In this document: in pieces, positions 45,864-54,653 of the stretch
How positions within the stretch are numbered: position 1 is the stretch's first letter
How the letters are laid out: each line of letters opens with the position of its first letter
NCBI GenBank assembly: GCA_963798455.1
Contig: CAWCTD010000003.1
Coordinates: forward strand, 3,720,001-3,784,000
Source: CAWCTD01 sp963798455
GTDB lineage: Bacteria; Acidobacteriota; Terriglobia; Bryobacterales; Bryobacteraceae
DNA: 64,000 nucleotides
Direction: 5' to 3'
Position numbers and translations under genes: made by a program
Notes under the pieces: generated by a model
The model's database searches: none
What the model was told of the DNA's origin: nothing
What the model saw: the letters and a program-made list of their open reading frames with translations, nothing else

Positions 45864-47672
45864 ATGATAAATCGTTCCTGGGCATTTCTACTTGTAGTTC
45901 TGCTGTTGGTTTCGGCCGCCGCCTGTTCACGCCGGCCCACGGTTGACGAGGCGAAGACGTTCCTGGACGGGGCAGAGGCCAAGCTCCTTACTCTGAGCGA
46001 TGAGGCCGGGCGCGCGGCCTGGGTCCAGGCCACGTACATCACCGACGACACGGAAGCCATTGCCGCGCGCGCCAACCAACGGCAGATCGACGCTGCCGTG
46101 GAGTTGGTCAAGGAATCGAAACGCTTCGACGGCGTCGAACTCCCCGCCGAGCTGGCGCGGAAGATGAAGCTGCTCAAGCTTTCGCTCACCATGGCCGCTC
46201 CCGCGGACCCCAAGGAGAGCGAGGAACTGACCCGCATCGCCGCCGGCATGGAGGGCGCCTACGGCAAGGGCCGCGCCTGTCCCGAGGGGGAGAAAGACCC
46301 TTCCAAGTGCCTCGACATCAACCAGGTGACCCGGGTGATGGCTGACAGCCGCAGCCCCGCCGAACTGCTCAGCGTGTGGCGCGGCTGGCACGCGGTCGGC
46401 GCGCCGATGCGGAAGGATTACCAGCGCTTCGTCGAGCTCTCGAACAAAGGAGCCCGCGAGATCGGCTTCGCCGATACGGGCGCGATGTGGCGTTCGAAGT
46501 ACGACATGCCTCCGGACGACTTTTCCAAGGAGGTGGACCGGCTCTGGGAACAGGTGAAGCCGCTGTACGTCTCGCTTCACGCTTACGTGCGCAACCGGCT
46601 GCGCGAGAAGTACGGCGACAGCGTGGTTCCGGCAAACGGTCCGATTCCCGCTCATCTGCTCGGCAACATGTGGGCCCAATCGTGGGAGAACATCTACCCG
46701 CTGGTCGCGCCGCCCAACGCGGACCCGGGCTTCGACCTGACCAAGATTCTCAAGGCCCGGAAGATCGATTCGCGGGAGATGGCGCGCTACGGAGAGCGCT
46801 TCTTCATCTCGCTAGGGTTTGCCGCCCTGCCTGAGACCTTCTGGGAGCGGTCCCTGTTCGCCAAGCCGCGCGACCGCGAGGTGGTTTGCCACGCCAGCGC
46901 CTGGGACGTGGACAACGTGAACGACCTGCGCATCAAGATGTGCATCGAGCCCACGGCCGAGGACTTCATCACCATCCACCATGAGCTGGGGCACAACTTT
47001 TACCAGCGCGCTTACAACCAGCAGCCGCTGCTGTTCCGCGACAGCGCCAACGACGGCTTCCACGAGGCCCTGGGCGACACCATCGCGCTCTCGATGACGC
47101 CGGAGTACTTCGTCAAGCTGGGCTTCATCGACAAGCCGTCCGACCCGTCCAAGGATACCGGCTTGCTCTTGAACAAGGCGCTCGAGAAGATCGCCTTTCT
47201 GCCGTTCGGGCTGCTGATCGATCAGTGGCGCTGGAAAGTGTTCTCCGGCGAGGTCACGCCCGACAAGTACAACCAGGCCTGGTGGGAACTGCGGCAGAAG
47301 TACCAGGGCGTCGCGCCTCCGGTGGCGCGCAGCGAGGCCGACTTCGACCCCGGCGCCAAATACCATGTGCCGGCGAATGTCCCCTACACGCGTTACTTCC
47401 TGGCGGACGTGCTCCAGTTCCAGTTCCACAGGGCGCTGGCGCAGATCGCCGGCTGCAAGGAACCGTTGCACCGCTGCTCGATTTACGGGAACAAGGAAGC
47501 CGGAGCGCGGCTGAACGCGATGATGGAGATGGGCATGAGCCGGCCGTGGCCCGAGGCGCTCAAGGCGCTGACCGGCCAGGAACGCATGGACGCGACCGCC
47601 ATCCGCGACTACTTCGCGCCCTTGCAGAAGTGGCTCGACGATCAGAACAAAGGCAAGCCGGTGGGGTGGTAG
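45864..47672 (+). CDS. Peptidyl-dipeptidase A (M2/ACE family), lipoprotein
   Basis: 602 residues. The start at 45864 has GGAG 8 bases upstream and gives a clean lipoprotein signal (FLLVVLLLVSAAAC, Cys21), so it is probably membrane-anchored. The catalytic domain has the M2 zinc motif HHELGH (His373, Glu374, His377) and the third ligand Glu in FHEALGDT, with MCIEPTAEDFITI before it and the ACE-type WWELRQKYQG and YHVPANVPYTRYF later. It cleaves C-terminal dipeptides from peptides. Length matches single-domain bacterial ACE homologues. It pairs functionally with the S46 dipeptidyl-peptidase 1 kb upstream. Confidence 0.9.
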   Translation: MINRSWAFLLVVLLLVSAAACSRRPTVDEAKTFLDGAEAKLLTLSDEAGRAAWVQATYITDDTEAIAARANQRQIDAAVELVKESKRFDGVELPAELARKMKLLKLSLTMAAPADPKESEELTRIAAGMEGAYGKGRACPEGEKDPSKCLDINQVTRVMADSRSPAELLSVWRGWHAVGAPMRKDYQRFVELSNKGAREIGFADTGAMWRSKYDMPPDDFSKEVDRLWEQVKPLYVSLHAYVRNRLREKYGDSVVPANGPIPAHLLGNMWAQSWENIYPLVAPPNADPGFDLTKILKARKIDSREMARYGERFFISLGFAALPETFWERSLFAKPRDREVVCHASAWDVDNVNDLRIKMCIEPTAEDFITIHHELGHNFYQRAYNQQPLLFRDSANDGFHEALGDTIALSMTPEYFVKLGFIDKPSDPSKDTGLLLNKALEKIAFLPFGLLIDQWRWKVFSGEVTPDKYNQAWWELRQKYQGVAPPVARSEADFDPGAKYHVPANVPYTRYFLADVLQFQFHRALAQIAGCKEPLHRCSIYGNKEAGARLNAMMEMGMSRPWPEALKALTGQERMDATAIRDYFAPLQKWLDDQNKGKPVGW

Positions 47673-47701
47673 GGCGGTCGAGCCGGGGATGCGCTACGTA
47701 G

Positions 47702-47752
47702 TCACTTCAGCGGTGGAATGCCGAGATGCCTGACGAGTTCGCGTCGCTTCAC
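47702..47752 (-). pseudogene. hicA toxin remnant with an internal deletion
   Basis: GTG 47752, overlapping the hicB stop, begins VKRRELVRHL, the usual HicA N terminus, and then jumps straight to GIPPLK-stop, the usual C terminus. The roughly 40-50 residues between, which include the catalytic His region, are deleted. A 16-residue product cannot be a toxin. Confidence 0.55.
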
Positions 47753-47975
47753 ACCGAGAGCGTCTCACAGATGTGGCGGGCAGCAGGCCTTGCCTTGGGA
47801 GGGGCAGCCAGCGGTTCCAACATGAGCTGAATGGCGTCCTTTAGATTCTCCCGAGCCTCCTCGAGTGTCCTGCCCTGTGTCACGGCACCGGGCACTTCAT
47901 TGGTCCAGGCGACCCACCATTTTCCGCGATGGAGGAAATGCGCCTCAAAGGTGCGTTTTCTTGCCGCGATCTCAC
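47749..47975 (-). pseudogene. hicB antitoxin, broken near its 5' end
   Basis: The conserved HicB core is readable: RKRTFEAHFLHRGKWWVAW, NEVPGAVTQGRTLEEARENL, KDAIQLMLEPLA, ending at TGA 47749. The likely start GTG 47975 (GGAGG 7 bases upstream) is in another frame; one base around the AAAA run at 47957-47960 must be lost or gained to connect them. Together with the deleted hicA it is a dead type II toxin-antitoxin pair. Confidence 0.6.
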
Positions 47976-48047
47976 TGTAACACCTCCGTCATCCACCCGC
48001 CTGGGTGTATGATAGTGCCAATCTAGAAGTGCATGGAGGAGTGCAAG

Positions 48048-50488
48048 TTGGCTAGGGGTGGGCGTCTCGTGAAACGACTTGGGGCCGCAGCACTGCTTAT
48101 CGGTGTTGTGGTCGCTGCGCCGCAGGGCACGACTAAGTTGTCCAGCGCAGACCCTGCGTCCCCCGCCCCCGTCACAATCGACTACCCGGAGGAAGGATCG
48201 ATCTTTCCGCCCGAGGTCACGGCGCCCACTTTCCTCTGGCGCGACGCCTCGGAGACGGCAAAGGTGTGGCTGATCGATATAGAGTTCAGAGATGGCTCCC
48301 CGCCGCTGCGCGCCAAGTCGACGGGACCAAGGATGCGCATCGGTGAGATCGACCGGCGCGCGATAGGCCCCACCAATGAACTGCCCAAGCTGACCTCGCG
48401 GCAGGCGGCCTCGCGGACTTGGATCCCTGACGCCGGCGCCTGGGCAGCGATGAAGCGGCACTCGGTGGAGCGCCCGGCCACGGTGACGATTGCGGGCTAT
48501 TCAGACCGGGAGGCCCGGCATCCCGTTTCGCGGGGCACGGTCAACATCCGGACTTCAAGAGATCCCGTGGGCGCCCCGATCTTTTACCGCGACGTTCCCC
48601 TGATGCCCTCGGAATCGGAGAAGGGTGTGATTAAGCCCCTGGCGGCGAGCGCGCAGCCGCTGGTTGCCTGGCGACTGCGCAGCGTTAGCGAGTCCCGCAG
48701 CCGGCTGCTGATGGAAGGCCTCCCCACCTGCGCCAACTGCCACTCTTTCTCTCTGGATGGCAAGACCCTCGGCATGGACCTGGATGGCCCGCAGAACGAC
48801 AAGGGACTCTACGCGCTGGCCCCCGTCTCGCCCCAAATGTCCATTCGCGACCAGGACGTCATCTCCTGGATTTCCTTCCGGGACCAGCCGGCGGGCCGAA
48901 TGAGAGTCGGTTTCATGTCCCAGGTCTCACCCGACGGACAGTACGTGGTGACCACGGTCGGGGCAACGGAAACGGACATCAACCGCAATTACTACGTCGT
49001 GAATTTTAAGGATTACCGCTTTCTCCAGGTGTTCTACGCTACTCGCGGGATCCTGGTCTGGTACAGCCGGGCGACGGGCCGAAGGCAGCCATTGCCGGGG
49101 GCCGATGACCCGCGCTACGTGCAGACCAATGCCGTCTGGAGTCCCGACGCAAAATACCTGGTGTTTGCGAGGGCCCAAGCCAGAGACCCCTATCGCGACG
49201 GGCAGAAGATGGCTGAGTATGCCAACGATCCGAACGAGACCCAGATCCAGTACGACCTCTACCGGATCCCGTTCAACGGAGGCAAGGGCGGCCGGGCAGA
49301 GCCGATCAGCGGCGCCTCGCGGAACGGCATGAGCAATTCCTTCCCCAAGGTTTCTCCCGATGGCCGCTGGATCGTTTTCGTCCAGTGCCGCAACGCCCTG
49401 CTGATGCGGCCCGACAGCCAGCTCTACATCGTGCCCGCAGAGGGTGGCCAGGCGCGGCGGCTGCGGGCAACACTCCGCTCATGAACTCCTGGCACAGTTT
49501 CTCGCCTAACGGCCGCTGGCTGGTGTTCTCCTCCAAGGGCCGCTCGTCTTACACGCAGATGTATCTGACCCACCTGGACGAGGAGGGCAACGACAGCCCG
49601 GCGATCCTGATCGATAACGCCACCGCGGCCAATCGGGCGGTGAACATCCCCGAGTTCGTCAACATTCCGCCCGACGGCTTGCAGCAGATCGAGATCCCCG
49701 TGACGGAGTTCTACCGTCTGTTCGACCTCGCCTGGGGCCTGGCGGACAAAGGGCAGTACGAGGAGGCCATCACCGAGTGGAAGAAGGCCCTGGCCATCAG
49801 TCCTAATGATGCCAAGGCCCATAACAACTTCGGCTTTGCCCTGGCACAGACGGGCAGGTTGGACGAAGCCATCGGCCACTGGCGGAAAGCCCTGGAGGAG
49901 AACTCCGAGTACGCCGAGGTCCACAAGAACCTGGGGCGCGCCCTGTTGCAGAAGGGACGCTTCGATGAGGCCATCTCGGAATGGCGAAAAGCGCTTGAAA
50001 TCGATCCTGGCGATGCCCAAGCCCGCGATGAGCTCGGGTTCACCCTGTTGAGACAAGGCAAGTTCGAAGAGGCGGCTGCGCACCTCCGGATGGCGGTCGC
50101 CGCCGACCCGAAGGACGCTGAGGCCCACTACAACCTAGGAGTCGCGCTGCTGCGGACAGGGAAGCCCGACGAGGCAATCTCCCACTTCCGGACGGCCATA
50201 GAGGCCGATCCGAACAATGCCCAGGCTCACAATGACCTCGCCGTTGCCCTGCTACAGACGAACAGGTTCGACGAGGCGGTGGCGCAGTTCCGGCAGGCCA
50301 TAGAGATTGGCCCCAGGAGTGCGCAGGCCCACTTCAACCTGGGCAACGCCTTCTACCTGCGGGGAAGAATCCCTGAGGCCGTAGCCGAGTGGCGCAAGGG
50401 GCTTCGCCTGGAGCCGGAGCATCCCGAAGCCGAAGCCATCAAGGCCAGAATCGCGCTCCACGAAGCTCGCCGGCAGGCCACTCGCTAA
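48048..50488 (+). pseudogene. Exported cytochrome c / PD40 beta-propeller / TPR protein, frameshifted
   Basis: TTG 48048 has GGAGGAG 7 bases upstream and opens a signal peptide (LVKRLGAAALLIGVVVAAPQ); an ATG at 48033 lies before that site. Residues about 35-200 are a beta domain (PVTIDYPEEGSIFPPEVTAP); a c-type haem site CANCH is near residue 228; WD40/PD40-type repeats follow (FMSQVSPDGQYVVTTVGATE, NAVWSPDAKYLVFARA, FPKVSPDGRWIVFV). Near 49470 one base is missing: GGQARRLR should run on as CNTPLMNSWHSFSPNGRWLV in the next frame. About seven TPRs complete it (YEEAITEWKKALAISPNDAK and similar), ending at 50488. It may be a redox-linked sensor or scaffold. Confidence 0.8.
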
Positions 50489-50551
50489 CGCTCGTGGCTC
50501 GGTGAGCGGCACGGAACCGCGAGCGCCAGCGAGCGGCTTTTCGACCAGCTT

Positions 50552-53500
50552 CTAGAACTCGAACCGGAGATTAAACTGGCCCGTCCTAGGCGCCGGATAC
50601 GTATTGTTCTGGTTATTCGTGCTGATCTGGGTGTAGTTGATGAACCCGAAGCCTCCCGTCAGCACGCCGTTCTTATCCCGTGTGGGCGCGGTCGCCGGGG
50701 CCGAGGTGCTGGGATCCGGCAGACTTTCCATCCGGTTGAAAATGTTGAAGAATTCCACCCTGACAGAGATGGCCATCCGGCCGCTTTCCGCCCGCAGTGG
50801 AAAGCGCTTCCCGAGGCTCATTGATTCAGTCGGCCGCCGCTGGCCGCGGAAGTCGCCGTAGTACCTAGCGAACGTACCCCATGTGCCGGACGGCTGGTCG
50901 ACCCAGGCAGCAGGATTCAGAACGGTCTCATGCAACGGATCGATGGAGCTGTTCAGATCTTTGAGGTACAACGATTGTCCGGAAACTCGGACCTGACGCG
51001 TGCTCAGGCCCGGCAAAAGGTTACCGAGACCGTTGTTCGAGGTGGGCGCCGAAAGCAGCACACCGCTGGTGTACTGGAGCACCGAACCAATGGTCCAGTC
51101 GGCCAATAGCGTGCGGGTCAGCCGGCTCCGGTTGATGAAGCCGTAAGCCGGCATCCGATAGTTGATGCTGATAGTCAGAATGTGGGGCAGATCACCGGCC
51201 GCGAGGCTCTTGAAAGTGGATCGGTCGAAAACGTTCCCATTGCCGTCGTAGTTGGTCAGGTTCTTTGAGAAGGCATAGGAGGCGCTGAAGTCGAGCCCGT
51301 TAGAGTACCGCTTGGTGGCCTTCATTTGAAGGGCGTCGTACCAGGTCGCCCCCAGCGGCGACCAAGTCGCCCCAACGCCGTTGTACTGGGGATACGGCCT
51401 GAGGCTCTGTACCACCGTGCCGCTGCTCGGGAAGTTGGCATAGGGCTTGGTAAAGCCGCGCGCCACCGCGTTGGACGAGTCGATCCGTCCGGTAAGCAGA
51501 GTGCGATCCGCCGCGTTGGTGATGTCGATGCCCAGGCCGGCGAGGATCGCCGGGTTGATCGCGTCGTAGTTGATCAAGCTGGTGTTATTGAACCAAACGC
51601 CGCGATTGCCCACGTAGGCCGCCTCTACTACAAGGTCCTTCATCACCTCCCGCTGGAGCGAGATGTTCCACTGGTTGACCCTGGGGGGACGCCCGCCCTG
51701 GGGATCGATCCTGGAGGGAGCGCTTTGCACCGAAGCCCCCGGAACAACCCTCAAGCCTGGATCGTAGCTGGCTCCGTAGAGATCCTGTGGATTCCAGATC
51801 AGCCCATCCTGCAGCTTGCCGACCTCGACGTTGGCCTGTGGCGCCGTGAAGTTGATCGAGTTGAAGCCCATGCCCAGGCTGTTGCCGCTGCCGACATACC
51901 CGAAGTTGTTGGCGAAGGAGTAGCTGAAGCCCCAGCCCGCCCGCAAGACGGTCTTCGGGTTGATTTGATAGGCGATCCCGAGCCTCGGAGCCACCGCGTA
52001 AGGATAGGTGGTGACTAGATTGGAGCTCGTGCGGCCCACTCCAGGCCCCTCATACTTGACTGCCCCTAAAATGCCGTTGGCATTGGGATTGGGCAGCATC
52101 GGGTCGAAGGTGCTGGTGCGGTGCCACAGTTCCCGCATGGGCTTCTGCAGGTCCCAGCGGATGCCGTAGTCGAACGTCAGTTTCCGATTGATTTTCCACG
52201 TGTCCTGAACGTAAAAAGCCCAGGCCGACTTGCGGTACTGCGGGTCCGTCGAGTTCCCGATCGAACCGCTGTCGTACAAGCCAAGCAAAAAGGTCGCGAA
52301 GCTGGAGCCGATGCCGGTGCCGCCCGGCAGCGTCTGGCCATAGAGCGGCTGGGCGGTGACACCGCTCCCGAAGCCCAGGCTCGGGCTCAGGCCGATGTCG
52401 GAACGATTCGTGAAAGAGTCGATTCTCCACTCGCCGCCGGTCTTGTAGGTGTGATTACCACGGACATAGGTGAGCTGAACCACCCCGGTCGGCTTGACTT
52501 GCAGGTAGAGTCCGCGGTTGGTAGGTCCGACGGCGTGGGACATGCCGCCGAAGGTGTCGTCACCGAGGGCCCCAATCCGAGGGTAGCCGGTCCCCGGCGC
52601 GCCCTTGAGCCCGAGCAGCCCTGCCTCGTCATAATTCGCGATCACGGCTGGCGTCGAGTCCGGGTTCCGGTAGCGCACGAAACCGGCCCCCAGGTGCAGC
52701 AGCACCGTCGGTGTCAAGGACTGGTCGTAGTTCATTCGGATCGTGCTGCTCTTGATATACAGGTCCCGGCGTTGGGAGACCGGGTCGGGCAAGCCGTCCT
52801 GACCCACGTCCTTGTCCGTGAGCTGCTCGGACCAGTAGCCCGAGAGCTTCGCCGAGTTCGGAAGGGTGTGGTCGATCTTGACCGACGGGATTTGCTGGAT
52901 CTTGCGGAACGGGGTGCGCAACTCGTAGTTGTTCACGATGCCCGTGCCATGATTCGGCTTGGGCATGGTACCCAGAATCTTCGACGTAACACTGTCGAAC
53001 CGGGCAGTCGGAATCTGGTTGTTGGTGAACGGGTCCCGGATCAGCCTTCCGGTCGAGTCTGTCCTCGTACTGCCCGGGTCGTAGATCTGGTTCCGCAGGA
53101 TGGACCGGCCCAGGAAGTCGGTGCCCAAGTTCTGTCCCGTCAGCATGGAACTCAGGTCGCCGGCCCTGAAGGCGTCGGTCGGGACCGAGGTGAGGCCCAG
53201 GTAGGCGTTCTGCCGGTCGCGGTACTTCTCGTAGTTGAAGAAGAAGAACGTCCGGTTCTTGCCGTTGTAGACCTTCGGGATCCAGACCGGGCCGCCCACC
53301 GAGAAACCACCGTCGTGCAGCTTCCTGGAGGGGCGCACGTGCTGACCCTTGCCGTTATCCGTGAACGGGATGCCGGCGTTCAGGGCTTCGTTTGCGATGA
53401 TGTCGTACGCGCTGCCGTGGAACTCGTTGGTACCGCCGCGCGAGGTGAAGTTGAACAGCCCGCCGGCCACCTGGCCGAACTCAGCCGCAAAGTTGGAGGT

Positions 53501-54154
53501 TTGGAGGGTGAACTCCTGGATCGCCTCCACCGAGGGCTGCACCTCATCGGAGACGCGCACGTCCAAGGCGCTGGTCGAGTCCTGCCCCTCGAACAGAATG
53601 CGGTAGGTGCCCGCCGGATTCCCGTTCACGCGGATGGTGTTCCACCCGGAGATGGTGGAGCCCGGCGTCAGTTGCACGAAAGAGAGCGGGTTGCGGATGG
53701 CGCCCGCGCCGATTCCGAAGTTGAGTGGCAGAGCATTGACCGTGTCGCCCGCGATGGTCGAAGACTGCTCGGCGTTTTCCGTCTTCAACATCGCCGCCTC
53801 GGCTGTGACCACGACCGAGTCCGAAACTTGGCCCACTCTCAGTTGGACATCGAGGCGCGTCGTAACGGCAACCTGGATGCGGATCCCGGTCTGCTCGTAG
53901 CGGCTGAAGCCCGCGTGTTCCACGGTGAGTTTGTAGGCACCCACGACCAGGGAAGGCACTGTATAATTACCGGTGGCAGTGGTGACGGTCTCAGAGCCAG
54001 CACCGGTGTCCACGTTTGTCACGGTGATCTTAGCGGAAGGGATCATCGCGCCGGTGGGATCGGTGACGGTGCCGGTGAGGGCACCGCGGTCAGTCTGCGC
54101 AGAGACCAAAGCCGCAGACAAAAAGCACAACGCTAGTACATGGTATTTCCCCAT
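50552..54154 (-). CDS. Oar/Cna-type TonB-dependent receptor-like protein (tandem copy 1)
   Basis: 1200 residues from ATG 54154, set by GATAGGGGGAAATTCTTG upstream and a signal peptide (YHVLALCFLSAALVSAQ). A Cna B/CarbopepD-reg domain (GALTGTVTDPTGAMIPSAKI, VVGAYKLTVEHAGFSRYEQ) precedes the plug-like region (MLKTENAEQSSTIAGDTVN) and barrel, ending QFNLRFEF. It is a close paralogue of the next gene upstream (54654-58241); most strands can be aligned side by side. Each copy has its own promoter. Confidence 0.85.
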   Translation of the reverse strand: MGKYHVLALCFLSAALVSAQTDRGALTGTVTDPTGAMIPSAKITVTNVDTGAGSETVTTATGNYTVPSLVVGAYKLTVEHAGFSRYEQTGIRIQVAVTTRLDVQLRVGQVSDSVVVTAEAAMLKTENAEQSSTIAGDTVNALPLNFGIGAGAIRNPLSFVQLTPGSTISGWNTIRVNGNPAGTYRILFEGQDSTSALDVRVSDEVQPSVEAIQEFTLQTSNFAAEFGQVAGGLFNFTSRGGTNEFHGSAYDIIANEALNAGIPFTDNGKGQHVRPSRKLHDGGFSVGGPVWIPKVYNGKNRTFFFFNYEKYRDRQNAYLGLTSVPTDAFRAGDLSSMLTGQNLGTDFLGRSILRNQIYDPGSTRTDSTGRLIRDPFTNNQIPTARFDSVTSKILGTMPKPNHGTGIVNNYELRTPFRKIQQIPSVKIDHTLPNSAKLSGYWSEQLTDKDVGQDGLPDPVSQRRDLYIKSSTIRMNYDQSLTPTVLLHLGAGFVRYRNPDSTPAVIANYDEAGLLGLKGAPGTGYPRIGALGDDTFGGMSHAVGPTNRGLYLQVKPTGVVQLTYVRGNHTYKTGGEWRIDSFTNRSDIGLSPSLGFGSGVTAQPLYGQTLPGGTGIGSSFATFLLGLYDSGSIGNSTDPQYRKSAWAFYVQDTWKINRKLTFDYGIRWDLQKPMRELWHRTSTFDPMLPNPNANGILGAVKYEGPGVGRTSSNLVTTYPYAVAPRLGIAYQINPKTVLRAGWGFSYSFANNFGYVGSGNSLGMGFNSINFTAPQANVEVGKLQDGLIWNPQDLYGASYDPGLRVVPGASVQSAPSRIDPQGGRPPRVNQWNISLQREVMKDLVVEAAYVGNRGVWFNNTSLINYDAINPAILAGLGIDITNAADRTLLTGRIDSSNAVARGFTKPYANFPSSGTVVQSLRPYPQYNGVGATWSPLGATWYDALQMKATKRYSNGLDFSASYAFSKNLTNYDGNGNVFDRSTFKSLAAGDLPHILTISINYRMPAYGFINRSRLTRTLLADWTIGSVLQYTSGVLLSAPTSNNGLGNLLPGLSTRQVRVSGQSLYLKDLNSSIDPLHETVLNPAAWVDQPSGTWGTFARYYGDFRGQRRPTESMSLGKRFPLRAESGRMAISVRVEFFNIFNRMESLPDPSTSAPATAPTRDKNGVLTGGFGFINYTQISTNNQNNTYPAPRTGQFNLRFEF

Positions 54155-54173
54155 CAAGAATTTCCCCCTATCG

Positions 54174-54202
54174 ACTGTATGTTCGGAATATCGTGAGGTC
54201 AA
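54174..54202 (-). promoter_or_regulatory. Sigma-70-type promoter for Oar-like copy 1
   Basis: On the minus strand TTGACC (54202-54197), a 17-base spacer, then TACAGT (54179-54174), 20 bp before the ATG at 54154. Confidence 0.55.
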
Positions 54203-54614
54203 AATAAAACTGACCAAATCGTCAAGCCTGACCCCGAGATTGAGGGCTTCCCTCAAAGTCACCTCCCTACGGATGCTCGTGTCGCGTACCCCGGGAGGCA
54301 GTTGCGGGAGCCCAACCAAATCGGAGCCCTTGAGCGCGATTCGTTTGATCTCGTGGCCGTCAATGAGTCAGGTGCGTGGGTGGAATGCACACACGCTGCA
54401 CCGTTCCTCCTACTGGCACTGAGCAAACCTCCTCACGCAAGTCCTTTCCTTTATATCTCAACTTTGGCGGTTTGCCAAGGTTCGTTTCGGAACCGAGATG
54501 AGCACCACGCCAGGTATATTACATTACTTTCAGATGTATTATGCGGCCGGCCGGTGGCCCTTAAACTCTTGCCACGCTTGCAGATAGACGGGGGATAACG
54601 CACCACACAAAGGA
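54203..54614. other. Long upstream region of Oar-like copy 1
   Basis: About 410 bp without a gene. AT-rich near 54470-54545, with ATTACATTAC at 54518-54527 that recurs at 58370-58379 upstream of the other copy. No coding frame is convincing. Confidence 0.4.
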
Positions 54615-54644
54615 CGCCGGCGCCCGTCGTTGCAGGCGCCGGCG
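54615..54644 (-). terminator. Hairpin after Oar-like copy 2
   Basis: Perfect 10-bp stem (CGCCGGCGCC / GGCGCCGGCG) with a 10-base loop, 10 bp past the stop at 54654 in the direction of transcription. No T tract. Confidence 0.6.
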
Positions 54645-54653
54645 CAGGGGTTG

